NCBI GenBank assembly: GCA_016719295.1
Contig: JADKAF010000001.1
Coordinates: 2,046,001-2,110,000 of the forward strand
Direction of reading: 5' to 3'
Length of the DNA stretch: 64,000 bases
From: Planctomycetota bacterium
GTDB taxonomy: Bacteria > Planctomycetota > UBA1135 > JADKAF01
The position numbers were made by a program, and so were the translations under genes. The notes beneath the pieces are model-generated. The model was not told the DNA's origin. It made no database searches and saw only the letters and a program-made list of their open reading frames with translations. Below, piece after piece: positions 51,253 to 59,747 of the stretch; position 1 is the first letter of the stretch; the number at the start of each line of letters is the position of its first letter.

Positions 51253-52617
51253 TCAGCGCGCGGAACCGACCTCGCGTCGCGCGCTCGCGGCGCCGGGCTG
51301 GGCCTGCGCCTGCGCCTGCGCCTGCGCCTGCGGCCAGAACTTCTCGATCATCTTGCTGGCGATACCGGTCTCGGAAGGCTCGAAGCACTCGCCGAGGATG
51401 CGCCAGCCCAGGTCGAGCGCCTGCTCGAGCGGGATGTTCACATCGAGGTCCATCATCTCGCGTTCGAAGCGCTGGCCGAAGGAGAGCAGCTTCTGGTCCC
51501 AGCTGCTCATCTGGAAGCCCATCGCGAGCTTCTCGCGGGACTCCTTGCACGCCGCGTAGAGCTGGATCATCACGTTCATCAGCGTGCGGTGATCCTCGCG
51601 CGTGCGGCCGTTCACGAACTGCTTCAAGCGCGAGAGCGAGCCGAAGGGCTCGATGCGTCCGCCGCGCAGGTAGAACTGCCCCTCGGTGATGTAGCCCGTG
51701 TTGTCGGGCACCGGATGGGTCACGTCGTCCCCGGGCATGGTCGTCACCGCGAGGATCGTGATCGAGCCGGCGTGCTCGAAGTCGACCGCCTTCTCGTAGC
51801 GCGCCGCGAGCTGGCTGTAGAGGTCTCCCGGGTAGCCGCGGTTGCTGGGGATCTGCTCCATCGTGATGGCGATCTCCTTCAGCGCGTCGGCGAAGTTCGT
51901 CATGTCGGTGAGGAGCACGAGCACGCGCTTGCCGCCCACGGCGAACTGCTCCGCGACGGCCAGGGCGAGGTCCGGCACCATCAGGCACTCGACCACGGGA
52001 TCGGAGGCGGTGTGTGCGAAGATCACCGTGCGCCCGAGCGCGCCCTCCGCCTCCAGCGTGTCGCGGAAGTAGAGGTAGTCGTCGTACTTGAGGCCCATGC
52101 CACCGAGGACGATGACATCGACCTCGGCTTGCAGCGCGATGCGCGCCAAGAGCGGGTTATAGGGTTCGCCGGCGACCGAGAAGATCGGCAGCTTCTGCGA
52201 CTCGACCAGGGTGTTGAACACGTCGATCATCGGGATCCCGGTGCGCACCATGCGGCGCGGGATCACGCGCTCGGCCGGGTTCACCGAAGGTCCGGCGACG
52301 CTGACCCAGGAATGCTCGAGCTCGGGGCCCTTGTCGCGCGGGCGCGCGCTGCCGTCGAACGAGCGGCCGAGCAGGGCCTCCGAGAAATGGACGCGCATCG
52401 GGTGCCCGAGGAAGCGCACCTCGGCGTCGGTTCCGATGCCGCGCGTACCGGCGAAGACCTGCAGGAAGGCGCGCCCCGACTCCAAGCGGATCACCTGCGC
52501 CAGCGAGCGGCCCTGCGCCGAGCTGACCTCGGCGAGCTCGCGGTAGGCGACGTTCGTCGCGCGAACCGCGATCACGTTGCCGACGATCTGCTCGACGCGC
52601 GTATAGGTGGTCTTCAT
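51253..52617 (-). CDS. V-type ATP synthase subunit B
   Basis: A 454-residue non-catalytic nucleotide-binding subunit. Seen are SWVSVAGPSVNPAERVIPRR, MTNFADALKEIAITMEQIPS, NRGYPGDLYSQLAARYEKA and the arginine-finger region EPFGSLSRLKQFVNGRTRED. The C-terminus carries a Gln-Ala repeat (WPQAQAQAQAQAQPG) encoded by a hexanucleotide repeat, and a short basic tail, both unlike normal members. ATG overlaps the subunit A stop as ATGA. The gene is intact. Confidence 0.94.
   Translation of the reverse strand: MKTTYTRVEQIVGNVIAVRATNVAYRELAEVSSAQGRSLAQVIRLESGRAFLQVFAGTRGIGTDAEVRFLGHPMRVHFSEALLGRSFDGSARPRDKGPELEHSWVSVAGPSVNPAERVIPRRMVRTGIPMIDVFNTLVESQKLPIFSVAGEPYNPLLARIALQAEVDVIVLGGMGLKYDDYLYFRDTLEAEGALGRTVIFAHTASDPVVECLMVPDLALAVAEQFAVGGKRVLVLLTDMTNFADALKEIAITMEQIPSNRGYPGDLYSQLAARYEKAVDFEHAGSITILAVTTMPGDDVTHPVPDNTGYITEGQFYLRGGRIEPFGSLSRLKQFVNGRTREDHRTLMNVMIQLYAACKESREKLAMGFQMSSWDQKLLSFGQRFEREMMDLDVNIPLEQALDLGWRILGECFEPSETGIASKMIEKFWPQAQAQAQAQAQPGAASARREVGSAR
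51301..51332. repeat. Hexanucleotide microsatellite in subunit B tail
   Basis: About five consecutive copies of GCCTGC at the 3' end of the subunit B gene encode alternating Gln-Ala. Copy number may vary between strains. Confidence 0.75.
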
Positions 52618-54365
52618 CGCTGGCTCCGGCCGTCGTTGCTCACCGCGTGCTCGGCGACCATGCCGTCGAGCTTGGCTCGTGCCGCTTCGTACTCGCTGCT
52701 GCCGCGCGGCGTCCGATTCCAGTCGTTGGTGGCCTGGGTCAGGCGCTGGAAGAAGCGCCGCGCCTCGTCCTTGCCCGCGAAGCGCAGCGCTTGCCCGAGC
52801 AGCTTCCCGATCCAGCCGTAGACCTCGACCTGGCGCTCGCGCGGCGTCGCCGCGTCGACCTCGTGGTAGGCGTCCTGCTGCAGGTAGCTCGCGTCGAGGT
52901 ACTCGGCCTTCAGGTAGGTGACGAAGTCGTCGATCGATGTGCCTTCCTCGCCGACCACCTTCATCATCTGGTGGACCTCGTTGCCGCGGCGCAGCGTACT
53001 GCGGCCGAGGGCCACGAGCTCGCGCGCGACGATCGTCTCGTACTTGCTCCAGCTCTCGAGCGGGTGGATCGCGGGGTAGCGCCGCGCGTCGGAGCGCTCG
53101 CGCGAGAGGCCGTGGAACGCGCCCACGACCTTCAGCGTGGCCTGCGTCACGGGCTCCTCGAAGTTGCCGCCCGCGGGGCTCACCGTGCCGCCGATCGTGA
53201 CCGAGCCGATGCGATCATCGTGGAGGCGCACCATCCCGCCGCGCTCGTAGAAGCCCGCGATCACGGACTCCAAGTACGCGGGGAAGGCCTCTTCGCCGGG
53301 GATCTCCTCCAGGCGACCGGACACCTCGCGCAGCGCTTGCGCCCAGCGAGAGGTGCTGTCGGCGAGCAGCAGCACGTGCAGCCCCATCTGGCGGTAGTAC
53401 TCGGCGATGGTGATGCCGAGATACACCGAGGCCTCGCGAGCCGCGACCGGCATCGAGCTCGTGTTGCAGATGATGAGCGTCCGCTCCATCAAGCTGCGGC
53501 CGGTGCGCGGGTCGGTGAGCTCGGGGAACTCGCGCAGCGTCTCCACGACCTCGCCCGCTCGCTCACCGCAGGCGGCGACGATCACCACGTCAACATCGGC
53601 GTTGCGGCTCGTGATCTGCTGCAGCACGGTCTTGCCGGCGCCGAACGGGCCGGGGACGCAGTAGGTCCCGCCGCGCGCGACGGGGAAGAAGGTGTCGACG
53701 ATCCGCACCTGTGTCGTCAGCGGCTCGCTCGGGCGCAAGCGCTCGGCGTAGGCACGGATCGGCAGCTTCACCGGCCAGCGCTGCGAGAGCCTCGCCACGC
53801 GCTCGCGGCCCTGCGCGTCCACGAGCTTCGCGATCGGATCCTGGATCGTGTACTCGCCGGCGGGCGCGAGCCAGCTGAGCTTCCAGGCCCCTTCCCACGC
53901 GAAGGGCACGAGGATGCGGTGATCGAAGATCCCCTCGGGCACGCTGCCGAGCGTCGCGCCTGCAGCGATCATCGCGCCGACGCTCGCGCTCGGCGTGAAG
54001 CTCCACCGGCGCTCGCTGGAGAGCGGCGGGAGATAGGTCCCGCGCTGGAGGAAGGCGCCCTTCGCCTCCGCGAGCTCGGGCAGGGGATTCTGCAGGCCGT
54101 CGTAGACCTGCCCCAGGAGACCTGGGCCGAGCTCCGCGGACAGCAGCTCACCGGAGAACTCGACCTCGTCGCCTTCGCGCAGACCAGTGGTGTCCTCGAA
54201 GACCTGCATCTCCGCGTAGCGCCCGCGCACGCGGATCAGCTCGCCCTTCAGGCGGAGCCCCTCGGCATGAACGTAGGTCACCTCGTTCTGGCGGACGTCC
54301 CGATCGAACTCCGCGACGACCAGGTTGCCGTTCACGGCCTTCACCTTGCCCGTCGACTGGGTCAT
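52614..54365 (-). CDS. V-type ATP synthase catalytic subunit A
   Basis: A 583-residue catalytic subunit. The P-loop is GPFGAGKTVLQQ, the Walker B region is HVLLLADSTSRWAQALREVS, followed by GRLEEIPGEEAFPAYLES. The non-homologous bulge region with GQVYDGLQNPLPELAE and the C-terminal helical domain are complete. The ATG at 54365 starts MTQSTGKVKAVNGNL and overlaps the DUF2764 gene stop as ATGA. Confidence 0.95.
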   Translation of the reverse strand: MTQSTGKVKAVNGNLVVAEFDRDVRQNEVTYVHAEGLRLKGELIRVRGRYAEMQVFEDTTGLREGDEVEFSGELLSAELGPGLLGQVYDGLQNPLPELAEAKGAFLQRGTYLPPLSSERRWSFTPSASVGAMIAAGATLGSVPEGIFDHRILVPFAWEGAWKLSWLAPAGEYTIQDPIAKLVDAQGRERVARLSQRWPVKLPIRAYAERLRPSEPLTTQVRIVDTFFPVARGGTYCVPGPFGAGKTVLQQITSRNADVDVVIVAACGERAGEVVETLREFPELTDPRTGRSLMERTLIICNTSSMPVAAREASVYLGITIAEYYRQMGLHVLLLADSTSRWAQALREVSGRLEEIPGEEAFPAYLESVIAGFYERGGMVRLHDDRIGSVTIGGTVSPAGGNFEEPVTQATLKVVGAFHGLSRERSDARRYPAIHPLESWSKYETIVARELVALGRSTLRRGNEVHQMMKVVGEEGTSIDDFVTYLKAEYLDASYLQQDAYHEVDAATPRERQVEVYGWIGKLLGQALRFAGKDEARRFFQRLTQATNDWNRTPRGSSEYEAARAKLDGMVAEHAVSNDGRSQR

Positions 54366-54925
54366 CGCTGCTCCTCGTTCTTCGTTCGTTGGCGCTCGGC
54401 GAAAGCCGCGAGCACCTCGTCGACCTGCCGCAGCAACGCGGCGCGTCCGGCGTCCCCGGCGCGCTCGGCGCGGCGCTGCAGCAGGTCGAGCTCGAGCGCG
54501 TAGGCCAGCACGGTCTCCAGGCCGAACGGCGCGGAGAAGGACTCCTCTCGCCATCGCGCGATGCGCAGTTGGTCGAGCGCGAGCTCCCGCGCGAGCGGAT
54601 GCTCCGCGGCGAACGCTCGCGCGACGTCGCGCTCGAGCTTCAGATCGAGCTCGCTCTGCGGCTGCAGGTATGCGGAAGGATCGATTCCCTTGCGCCGCGC
54701 GCGCTCGCGCGCGCAGGCGTTCTTCAGCAGCCGCTCGAAGGCGCCGAGACGCAGAGCGAAGCGCGAGCGACCGGCACCCGCGAGGACCGCCTCGAGCTCC
54801 TCGAGGTCGCGCGAATCGAGGTGCTCGGCGCAGAGCGCGCGGAAGCTCGTGCGCGTGAGCGGCGGCGCGCCGACGGGCGGCAAGCCCGGCAGGCTCGCGA
54901 CCAAGTAGTAGTAGGAGCGGGTCAC
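54362..54925 (-). CDS. DUF2764-family protein of V-ATPase operon
   Basis: A 187-residue protein beginning TRSYYYLVASLPGLPPVG, the hallmark of DUF2764, found between the E and A genes of chlamydial, spirochaetal and Bacteroidetes V-ATPase operons. The rest is helical (LLKNACARERARRKG, LDLKLERDVARAFAAEH). Function not established. Because the operon has no subunit C or F gene it may take the place of the C collar subunit. The GTG at 54925 overlaps the E subunit stop. Confidence 0.82.
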   Translation of the reverse strand: MTRSYYYLVASLPGLPPVGAPPLTRTSFRALCAEHLDSRDLEELEAVLAGAGRSRFALRLGAFERLLKNACARERARRKGIDPSAYLQPQSELDLKLERDVARAFAAEHPLARELALDQLRIARWREESFSAPFGLETVLAYALELDLLQRRAERAGDAGRAALLRQVDEVLAAFAERQRTKNEEQR

Positions 54926-55563
54926 GTGCGCGGCGCTGCGGCGCCGAGCTCGAGCGCCGCGCGCTGGACGATCGCCGCGATCGATGGACGGACGACTTCG
55001 CCCAGAGCGGCCGCGATCGCCTGAGGGCGAAACTCGTGGCGCAGCTCGCCATCCTTCAAGCGCAGGTCGAAGCCGCGCGCCAGCCCCGCATCCAGATGCA
55101 CCTCGAAGCCTCTCTCGAGCGCGGAGCGCAGCTCGTTGCGAGAGAACGCGATCAAGCGCTCCTGCCATTCGGAACCGATCCACACATCCAGCGGGACCGC
55201 TTCGCCGCCGCGGTCGGCGAAGCCCTCGGCGAAGCGTAGGAGCAGCTGCTCGATCGTCGCGGGCGAGAGGGCCTCGGCGGCGCGCTGCTCCAGGAGACGC
55301 AGGACCACGTCCTCGAGCGCGCGGCCGACGCGCAGCAGCAGATCGCGAGCGGCCTGCTGCAAGGCGCGCTCGCCGCGCTCGGCGAACTTCTGCGCGTCGA
55401 GCTCGGCGCTCTTACGCAGCTCGGCCGCGCGCTGCTCGGCCGTCGCAAGGATCTCGCCCGCGCGCTGCTGCGCCGAGCTCACGATAGATGCGGCTTCCTT
55501 CTCGGCGACCGCCACGCCGTCGCGGCGGATGCGGTCGATCAACTGCTGCACTTGCTCGGTCAT
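54922..55563 (-). CDS. V-type ATP synthase subunit E
   Basis: A 213-residue peripheral stalk subunit: a long N-terminal helix (VAVAEKEAASIVSSAQQRAG, EILATAEQRAAELRK) and a globular C-terminal domain. It opens the operon. No separate H/G partner for the stalk is visible. The 178 bases upstream, before the secreted repeat protein gene, should contain the operon promoter. No clear box was recognised. Confidence 0.85.
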   Translation of the reverse strand: MTEQVQQLIDRIRRDGVAVAEKEAASIVSSAQQRAGEILATAEQRAAELRKSAELDAQKFAERGERALQQAARDLLLRVGRALEDVVLRLLEQRAAEALSPATIEQLLLRFAEGFADRGGEAVPLDVWIGSEWQERLIAFSRNELRSALERGFEVHLDAGLARGFDLRLKDGELRHEFRPQAIAAALGEVVRPSIAAIVQRAALELGAAAPRT

Positions 55564-55741
55564 GGCGGGTCTTCGCTGCCCGCCGCCGCAAAGAGGCGCT
55601 GAGCCGGCCGATCGAAGCGATGGCCGACACCTCCGCGGAGGGCTGACCCACGATCGGCTCCGCCAAGCGCGAAGTGAAGCGCGGCCCGGTGAGGCGTCGC
55701 GTCGCGGCCGCCCGACGAAGCCCCCTTAGGAGCTAGCGCAC

Positions 55742-57016
55742 TCAGGGTATGGCGGGCCGGCGCAGCACGATCTCGGGGTTGCTCCAGCGCACCTCGCCGC
55801 TCGGCGTCTGGCGCACGTGCTGCACGAGCATGGGGATCCCGACGACGGGCGCTACGGCACGACCCTCGAGTTCGAAGAGCACCTCGACGAGCCCCGGAGC
55901 GACAGGCAGCTCCGCCGTCGGCACGGCATCGAGGTGGAGCGCCGTGCGAAGATCGAGGAAGGGGAAGCTCTCGTCGCCCGCGATGAGCTCGTCGATCTCG
56001 AGGCGATCGGAGCAAGCGAGGAAGCTCTGCTCGCCCCACGCTTGGTGCCCGACCAGCGTGACGCGGTTCTCACCGAGCGGCACGGCGAGGGACTCGAGCT
56101 GATCGGGAATCAAGGTGCGCACGCCGATCACGGCGTCTCCGCTGCCCGAGGTCGCGACGCGACGCCGACCTTCGATCGCCACACCTCCGCTCCCACCGGC
56201 GAAGCGCGAGCTCACGTCGAGGATCCCTCGCGCGACGACCGCGGCTCCCCCTCGTCCGCCGAGACCTGCGCGTCGGCGCAACATCGAGCCACCCAGGAGC
56301 TGCAGCGAGCCGCCCGCGCCGCCTTGGAAGGAAGATCGCAGCGCGAGAACGACCGACTCGGGAGCGAAGAGCCCAGCACCTCCGTCTCCGCTCGTCGCGC
56401 CGCGCGGCGCGCTCGTGAGCACGGCCGCGGCTCCGCCGCGCAAGAGCGAGCGCGAGACCCAGATCTGCTCGACGCCGCGGGCCTCCACCGCGACGGCGCC
56501 CTGCGTCCCGAAGGCGCCGGAGCCGACCGCCACAGATCCCCCACCCTCCAGCCGGCAGTCGACGAACACGAGCCGCCCGCATCCGCTCGCGCGCACCGCG
56601 GGCAGCCCTGATCCGCTGGTCTCCTCCGCCCCGAACTCGACCGAGATCCCCGCCAGCGTCACCGCCTCGCTCGCGGACGTGCGGATCTCGATCGCCGCCG
56701 CGGACTTCGGATCCAAGGCGCTCGGCGCGAGGATGCGCGCCGGCGGATCCGCGATCAGGTGCAGCCCCTTCTCGATCCGGATCGGGGGATGCTCTCCACC
56801 GCGCACCCAGACGACGTCGTCGGGCCGCGCGGCATCCAGCGCTCGCTGCAGATCGGACCATGCGTCCGGACGCTGGGGATCCACGATCAGAACGCGCGGC
56901 GCGCGGGAGAGCCGAGGAGCTCCCCCGCCGGGCTCGTTCGCGCGCACGCTCCAGGTGAGCACCACGGGAAGGGAGAAGACGGCGCACCAGGTCGCGGCGG
57001 ATGAACGACGGCGCAT
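55742..57016 (-). CDS. Secreted right-handed beta-helix-like protein
   Basis: A 424-residue exported protein (signal ending near WSVRANEP). Residues about 45-80 resemble the opening turn of pectate-lyase-like helices (DLQRALDAARPDDVVWVRGG). The rest is a Gly-rich series of short strands such as GSGLPAVRASGCGRLVFVDC and GGGSVAVGSGAFG. No catalytic residues are assigned. It could bind or degrade a polysaccharide or be structural. It is flanked by dinB and the V-ATPase operon, on the same strand. Confidence 0.6.
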   Translation of the reverse strand: MRRRSSAATWCAVFSLPVVLTWSVRANEPGGGAPRLSRAPRVLIVDPQRPDAWSDLQRALDAARPDDVVWVRGGEHPPIRIEKGLHLIADPPARILAPSALDPKSAAAIEIRTSASEAVTLAGISVEFGAEETSGSGLPAVRASGCGRLVFVDCRLEGGGSVAVGSGAFGTQGAVAVEARGVEQIWVSRSLLRGGAAAVLTSAPRGATSGDGGAGLFAPESVVLALRSSFQGGAGGSLQLLGGSMLRRRAGLGGRGGAAVVARGILDVSSRFAGGSGGVAIEGRRRVATSGSGDAVIGVRTLIPDQLESLAVPLGENRVTLVGHQAWGEQSFLACSDRLEIDELIAGDESFPFLDLRTALHLDAVPTAELPVAPGLVEVLFELEGRAVAPVVGIPMLVQHVRQTPSGEVRWSNPEIVLRRPAIP

Positions 57017-57122
57017 GCGAGCCCCTCGTCAGAGGAAGCCGGAGTTGGAAAGCTGCCTCGGGACGCAGAGCCTCGGCGCGATCCGAGCGCCTTTTCGGAT
57101 TTTGCCGCCGCGTCTGCCGCGC

Positions 57123-58343
57123 TCAGCCCTCCGGCGCAGCCCGATCGTCCTCCGCGGGGCGCGGCGGCGGGACGAAGCGCAGGGGACGAAGCGCGTCAGC
57201 GCCGAAGCGGCGGCGAATCTCGAGCTCGGCGCGCTGCAGGCGCTCCCGCGCCGCGCGCGCCTCTTCATCCTGCACCGCGAAGAGCTCGGCCTGCGCCGGG
57301 GCCTCGAGCTCGTCGGAGAGGTTCTTCATCGTCACGCCGAGCAGCCGCACCGGCTGCCGCGGGACCTCCGTCCAGAGCTCGCGCACCGTGGTCCAGATGG
57401 CGTCGCCGGCGGCGGTCGCGCGATCGAGCGTATGGGATCGAGTGATCGTCCGGAAGTCCGCGAAGCGCACCTTCAGCACCACCGTTCGCCCCACCAGCCC
57501 CTTCTCCAGCAGCTCGAAGCCCACCTCGCGCGAGAGATAGAGCAGACGGCGCTCGAGCTCCTCGGGAGCGACGAGATCGCGCTCGAAGGTGCGCTCCTTG
57601 CCGTGCGAGAGCTCGCGACGCTCGGCGACCACGGGGCGAGGATCACGAGCCCAAGCGAGCTCCTGCGCCTGCGCGGCGAAGCTGCCGAGGACGCGCTGTA
57701 GGTGCTCGCGCGGAGCGCTCGCGAGCGCTCCGATCGTCGCGTAGCCGATCGCGCGCAGGCGCTCGGCCGACTTCGGTCCGATGCCGAAGAGCCGTTCCAC
57801 GGGCAGCGGATGCAGGAACCCGAGCTCGTCCTCGGCGGCCACGATGCAAAGTCCGTCGGGCTTGCGGTGATCGCTCGCGATCTTCGCGAGGAACTTCGTG
57901 CGCGCCACACCCACCGAGGCCACGAGCGCGAGCTCCTCCCGGATGCGGCACTTGATGGCTCCGGCGATCACTTCGGCCGCGCCGAAGAGCCGCCGCGACC
58001 CCGCCACATCGAGGAACGCCTCGTCGAGGGAGAGCGGCTCGACCAGCGGAGTGTACGAGCGCAGGATCGCCATCACCGCGCGCGAGGCCGCCGTGTAGCG
58101 CGCGAAGTCCGGCGGCAGGAAGATCGCGTGCGGGCAGAGCCGCATCGCGCGCGCGGAGGGCATCGCGGAGCGCACGCCGTACGCGCGCACCTCGTACGAA
58201 GCGGCGCAGACGACGCCGCGCTTCTCGGGCGGGCCGCCGACGATGACGGGCTTCCCACGGAGCTCGGGTCGATCGCGCTGCTCGACCGACGCGTAGAACG
58301 CGTCCATGTCGACGTGCAGGATGCGCAGCGCGCGAGGATCCAT
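57123..58343 (-). CDS. dinB: DNA polymerase IV
   Basis: A 406-residue Y-family translesion polymerase. The catalytic carboxylates are in HVDMDAFYASVEQ and LSLDEAFLDVAGS. The steric-gate region is SYEVRAYGVRSAMPS and the helix-hairpin-helix is LFGIGPKSAERLRAIGYATI. The little-finger domain follows. The C-terminal tail has AQAELFAVQDEEA, close to a beta-clamp-binding QxxLF pattern. ATG at 58343 has only a weak ribosome site. Longer in-frame starts exist but add unlike sequence. Confidence 0.94.
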   Translation of the reverse strand: MDPRALRILHVDMDAFYASVEQRDRPELRGKPVIVGGPPEKRGVVCAASYEVRAYGVRSAMPSARAMRLCPHAIFLPPDFARYTAASRAVMAILRSYTPLVEPLSLDEAFLDVAGSRRLFGAAEVIAGAIKCRIREELALVASVGVARTKFLAKIASDHRKPDGLCIVAAEDELGFLHPLPVERLFGIGPKSAERLRAIGYATIGALASAPREHLQRVLGSFAAQAQELAWARDPRPVVAERRELSHGKERTFERDLVAPEELERRLLYLSREVGFELLEKGLVGRTVVLKVRFADFRTITRSHTLDRATAAGDAIWTTVRELWTEVPRQPVRLLGVTMKNLSDELEAPAQAELFAVQDEEARAARERLQRAELEIRRRFGADALRPLRFVPPPRPAEDDRAAPEG

Positions 58344-58452
58344 GTGCGAGCCCGAGAGTTCGTGCAAGACTCGACCACCGAGCCGATCCGGGCCGAGCAT
58401 CCCGGAGCTCTTCCTCCGACAGGCTCTCCGCTCGGCGCTCAGGAGCCGGGCA

Positions 58453-58845
58453 TCAGCAGCCCGGCATCGGCGTCGCCAGCGGGATCGGCTTGCCGTGGTC
58501 GTCGATGGCGACGAAGGTGATCTCGGCCTCGGTGACGGGCACGCGCACGATCTCGTCGCAGCGCCGCGCATCCGAGACCACCGACACCTTGATGGTCACC
58601 GAGCTGCGTCCGACGCGCAGCGTCTCGGTGTAGAAGCTCACCAGCTCGCCGACGTAGACGGGCTGCTTGAACTCCACCTTGTTCATCGCGACGGTGACGA
58701 TCTTCTGCCCGGTGTGCCGCCGGGCCTCGATCGCTCCCGCCTGGTCGATGTAGGAGAGGATCACGCCGCCGAAGATCGAGCCGTTGGCGTTGGTGTCCTT
58801 CGGCATCAGCGTGACGCGGATCGCGGGCTCGTTGGGCGGGATCAA
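58453..58845 (-). CDS. Acyl-CoA thioesterase, hotdog fold (YciA/ACOT type)
   Basis: A 130-residue single-hotdog thioesterase. Typical strings are VTLMPKDTNANGSIFGGVIL (with the catalytic Asn and Gly-rich loop), SYIDQAGAIEARRHTGQKIV and VAMNKVEFKQPVYVGELVSF. The start is TTG at 58845, with GGAGGAG just upstream and overlapping the murB stop as TTGA, so it is translationally coupled. It probably hydrolyses short or medium acyl-CoA. Confidence 0.9.
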   Translation of the reverse strand: MIPPNEPAIRVTLMPKDTNANGSIFGGVILSYIDQAGAIEARRHTGQKIVTVAMNKVEFKQPVYVGELVSFYTETLRVGRSSVTIKVSVVSDARRCDEIVRVPVTEAEITFVAIDDHGKPIPLATPMPGC

Positions 58846-59747
58846 GTGCTCCTCCAGACGTCGACCTCGAGCTCGAGCTCGACGCCACAGCGCTCGTGCA
58901 CCGTGTTGCGCGTCCAGGCGATGAGCTCGAGCACTTGCGCGTAGCTCGCGCCGCCTTCGTTCACGATGAAGTTGCCGTGGCGCTCCGAGACCCGGGCGGC
59001 GCCGACGGCCTTGCCCTTCATACCCGATTCCTCGATCAGGCGCCCCGCGCTCTTCGGTCCGGGCGGGTTCTTGAAGATGCAGCCCGCGCTGCGCTGCGTG
59101 AGCGGCTGCGAGGAGTGCTTCTCCCGCAACACCTGCTGCTCGTGCGCGTAGAGCTCGTCGCGCTTGCCCGGGGTCAGCACCACGTTCGCGGCCAGCACGA
59201 TCGCATCGCCGAGGTTGCCGTCGCGGTACTTGGGCTGGGCCTCGGCCTTGGTGATGGTGCGGGTCTCACCCGCGCGAGTGATCACCTCGGCGCTCTCGAT
59301 CACGTCCCAGAACCAGCCGTACTTCCCGCCGGCGTTCATACGCACGGCGCCGCCGACCTGCCCGGGGATGCCGATCAAGCCGCTCACTCCGGCGAGCCCG
59401 GCCTCGCGCGCGCCGCGCACGAAACCGGGGAACGAGGCGCCCGCCCAGGCCGTGAGCCGCTCGCCGTCGCGCGTCACGCGCGTGAGGCGCGCCGGCGACA
59501 GCACGGCGAACGGCAGCTCGCCATCGGGTACCAGGATGTTCGAGCCTCCGCCGAGGACTCGGTAGCCGAGCCCGGCCGAGCCGAGCGCACGCACGGCTTC
59601 GATCATTCCGTCGACGGTCGCGGGCTCGACGTAGAGCCCGATGCGTCCTCCGACGCCCAGCGTGGTGTGCTGGGCCATGGAAACGCCTTCACGAACGACG
59701 ACGCCCGGACAACTCGCGAACAAGTCCCTCGGCCACTCGAAAGACAT
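58842..59747 (-). CDS. murB: UDP-N-acetylenolpyruvoylglucosamine reductase
   Basis: A 301-residue FAD enzyme of peptidoglycan precursor synthesis. Family motifs are AQHTTLGVGGRIGLYVEPAT, VLGGGSNILVPDG, GIPGQVGGAVRMNAGGKYG, PKYRDGNL, the catalytic Ser segment RSAGCIFKNPPGPKSAG, and HGNFIVNEGGASYAQVLELI. The start at 59747 (GGGAG upstream) overlaps murC by 59 bases. The internal ATG at 59678 also has a ribosome site but would remove the normal N-terminal helix, so the longer form is preferred. Confidence 0.93.
   Translation of the reverse strand: MSFEWPRDLFASCPGVVVREGVSMAQHTTLGVGGRIGLYVEPATVDGMIEAVRALGSAGLGYRVLGGGSNILVPDGELPFAVLSPARLTRVTRDGERLTAWAGASFPGFVRGAREAGLAGVSGLIGIPGQVGGAVRMNAGGKYGWFWDVIESAEVITRAGETRTITKAEAQPKYRDGNLGDAIVLAANVVLTPGKRDELYAHEQQVLREKHSSQPLTQRSAGCIFKNPPGPKSAGRLIEESGMKGKAVGAARVSERHGNFIVNEGGASYAQVLELIAWTRNTVHERCGVELELEVDVWRST

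Noticed and set aside
59678..59747. Shorter murB starting at 59678 after the murC stop
   Set aside because: It would cut off the normal N-terminal helix. The start at 59747 also has a good ribosome site, with gene overlap accepted.
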